The notes beneath the pieces were generated by a model. It saw nothing but the letters and a program-made list of their open reading frames with translations. It was not told the DNA's origin and ran no database searches. The position numbers were made by a program, and so were the translations under genes. From NCBI GenBank assembly GCA_019120235.1, contig DWVN01000048.1:1-16438 (forward strand): 16,438 nt of DNA, in the 5' to 3' direction. This DNA comes from Dwaynesavagella gallinarum. GTDB lineage: Bacteria; Bacillota; Clostridia; Clostridiales; Clostridiaceae. Below are positions 15,827 through 16,438 of the stretch, piece by piece. How positions within the stretch are numbered: position 1 is the first letter of the stretch; each line of letters opens with the position of its first letter.

Positions 15827-15852
15827 AATGAATTAGTGTTCATTTTTGTTTC
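15825..15852 (+). promoter_or_regulatory. Second ArsR-type palindrome / weak terminator after arsR
   Basis: AAAATGAA (15825-15832) and TTCATTTT (15839-15846) are perfect inverted arms around a 6-base spacer. The core ATGAATTAGTGTTCAT (15828-15843) has exactly the half-sites and spacing of the operator in front of arsR. In RNA it would be an 8-bp hairpin followed by TTTGTTT, so it could also act as a modest terminator. It ends where a possible downstream promoter begins. The two roles are not exclusive. Confidence 0.5.
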
Positions 15853-15875
15853 GTAACAATTTAAGAGGTTATAAT
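15846..15875 (+). promoter_or_regulatory. Candidate promoter downstream of arsR
   Basis: TTGTTT (15846-15851) and a perfect TATAAT (15870-15875) are 18 bases apart. No gene follows within reach, only a terminator-like hairpin. The -35 match is weak and the DNA is AT-rich, so this is a candidate only. Confidence 0.4.
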
Positions 15876-15881
15876 TTAGTT

Positions 15882-15990
15882 TTATATAGATTTTATATAT
15901 ATAGATTTATTAGTTAATTTTAGTAAATATTTAAATTGAATTAAGCATGTATTTAAACTTTTTAAGAGTTTATTTCCATGCTTTTTTTGT
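15882..15990 (+). ncRNA. Candidate small RNA between arsR and the terminal gene
   Basis: Within the roughly 325-base gene-free stretch from 15827 to 16151, the possible promoter at 15846-15875 would start an RNA near 15882 that ends at the hairpin at 15943-15990, about 110 bases long. No open frame with a ribosome binding site is seen in it. No known RNA family was recognised. The alternative is that the hairpin is simply a second terminator for arsR read-through. Confidence 0.3.
15943..15990 (+). terminator. Long imperfect hairpin with T-tract
   Basis: AAGCATG (15943-15949) pairs with CATGCTT (15977-15983), and an inner stem TAAACT (15954-15959) pairs with AGTTTA (15967-15972) across small internal loops. 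Seven T residues (15982-15988) follow directly. It ends whatever transcript enters it, 24 bases before the next promoter. Confidence 0.75.
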
Positions 15991-16013
15991 TTTTTAGGTT
16001 AATTTAAAAAAAG

Positions 16014-16042
16014 TTGACAAAAAATTTTATTTTATTTAGACT
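16014..16042 (+). promoter_or_regulatory. Promoter of the terminal gene
   Basis: A perfect TTGACA (16014-16019) is followed after 17 bases by TAGACT (16037-16042), a 4/6 match to the -10 box. TATAGT at 16042-16047 is a better hexamer but 22 bases away. Transcription from about 16049 would give a leader of about 100 bases. Confidence 0.6.
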
Positions 16043-16064
16043 ATAGTTCAGATATTTTAACTAA

Positions 16065-16113
16065 ATGTGAATTATTTTAAAATTTTTAAAATATTTGAAT
16101 TTAAGATTCACAT
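16065..16113 (+). other. Structured leader in front of the terminal gene
   Basis: ATGTGAAT (16065-16072) pairs perfectly with ATTCACAT (16106-16113), closing a 33-base interior that itself contains the arms TATTTTAA and TTAAAATA. An alternative short pairing is TGAAT (16096-16100) with ATTCA (16106-16110). The structure lies between the promoter and the start codon. No known riboswitch or T-box element was recognised. Confidence 0.4.
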
Positions 16114-16151
16114 ATTTATATTTTGTATGTTGTGGGGATGTTAGTGAAATT

Positions 16152-16438
16152 ATGTTGAAAAGTGTTTTTGATAAAAAAATGTTAACATTTTCAGCTTGTT
16201 TAGGTTCTGCTTTAATTTTGGGAAGTAAATATGGTGCAAGTGCGGTTATTAAGAAAACTTTAACATCAGGTGTGAGTACATATAGTAGTTATGCCTCTAA
16301 AAGAATGGCTTTAAAAAATTCATTAAAAAATTTGAATCCTTTAAATCTCAGTAATGGAGATTTTGGTAATGTTGCTCATAAGATAGGTGAATTTCAAGTG
16401 CCAGGCGGTAAAAGTGTAAGGTTGCCAATTTATACTCG
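16152..16438 (+). CDS. Unrecognised, probably exported protein (3'-partial)
   Basis: An open frame runs from ATG 16152 to the window edge (95 complete codons visible). I do not recognise the family. The N-terminus looks like a Sec signal: a basic stretch (MLKSVFDKKM), a hydrophobic core (LTFSACLGSALILG) and a polar end with A-S-A, suggesting cleavage near residue 31; a lipobox is not evident. After it comes a serine- and lysine-rich segment and then GEFQVPGGKSVRLPIYT. The ribosome binding site is weak: GGGG (16134-16137) lies 14 bases upstream, further than usual. An in-frame ATG at 16179 has no better site. The gene has its own promoter and a structured leader of about 100 bases, separate from arsR. 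No function can be assigned. Confidence 0.65.
   Translation, partial: MLKSVFDKKMLTFSACLGSALILGSKYGASAVIKKTLTSGVSTYSSYASKRMALKNSLKNLNPLNLSNGDFGNVAHKIGEFQVPGGKSVRLPIYT

Noticed and set aside
15881..15910. Short direct repeats of TATAGATTT as a repeat array
   Set aside because: Only two imperfect copies in very AT-rich DNA; no array or CRISPR-like spacing.

Overview
The window is a very AT-rich stretch (roughly three quarters A+T by eye) in which every recognisable gene lies on the + strand. Strong AGGAGG-type ribosome binding sites, short spacers, T-tailed hairpin terminators, a PRD-type PTS activator and a CwlD-like cell-wall amidase all point to a low-GC Firmicute, most likely a Clostridia-type, possibly spore-forming, gut or anaerobic bacterium. 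The species cannot be named from sequence alone.

Layout. 1-1890 is the 3' part of a large surface or secreted protein: fibronectin-III-like repeats ending in a DUF4214 domain. 1988-2509 is a small DHFR/RibD-C-type reductase. 2728-4179 is a YjeM-like APC amino-acid permease and 4296-4790 a GNAT acetyltransferase. 4859-5599 is a membrane-anchored DUF4097-like beta-repeat protein. 5680-7873 is a redox cluster: a flavodoxin-fold NAD(P)H:quinone reductase followed by two tandemly duplicated aldo/keto reductases. 8036-13168 is a complete, self-contained mannitol operon, mtlA (EIICBA in one chain), mtlR (PRD activator) and mtlD, with junctions of 6 and 0 bases between stop and start. It sits behind a control region holding a long dyad upstream of the promoter and a CcpA 'cre-var'-like element inside it. 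13267-15302 pairs a CwlD-like N-acetylmuramoyl-L-alanine amidase with a MATE efflux pump. 15542-15826 is a small ArsR-family repressor. The window ends inside an unrecognised, probably exported protein starting at 16152.

How the parts work together. MtlA imports and phosphorylates mannitol, MtlD oxidises mannitol-1-phosphate to fructose-6-phosphate, and MtlR, which keeps all of its PTS-phosphorylatable residues, senses PTS state and should activate the operon. The other clusters look like independent accessory units, most of them closed by an intrinsic terminator whose stem starts in or next to the last codons.

The least ordinary part is the right end. The arsR gene is bracketed by two ATGAA-N6-TTCAT palindromes, one at its own promoter and one just past its stop codon, next to a second possible promoter. 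That promoter precedes a gene-free stretch ending in a terminator-like hairpin, which could be a small RNA under ArsR control. The ribosome binding site of arsR is better spaced for an overlapping 8-codon ORF (MLYDDCKC) than for arsR itself. No tRNA, rRNA, CRISPR array, insertion sequence or phage module was seen.
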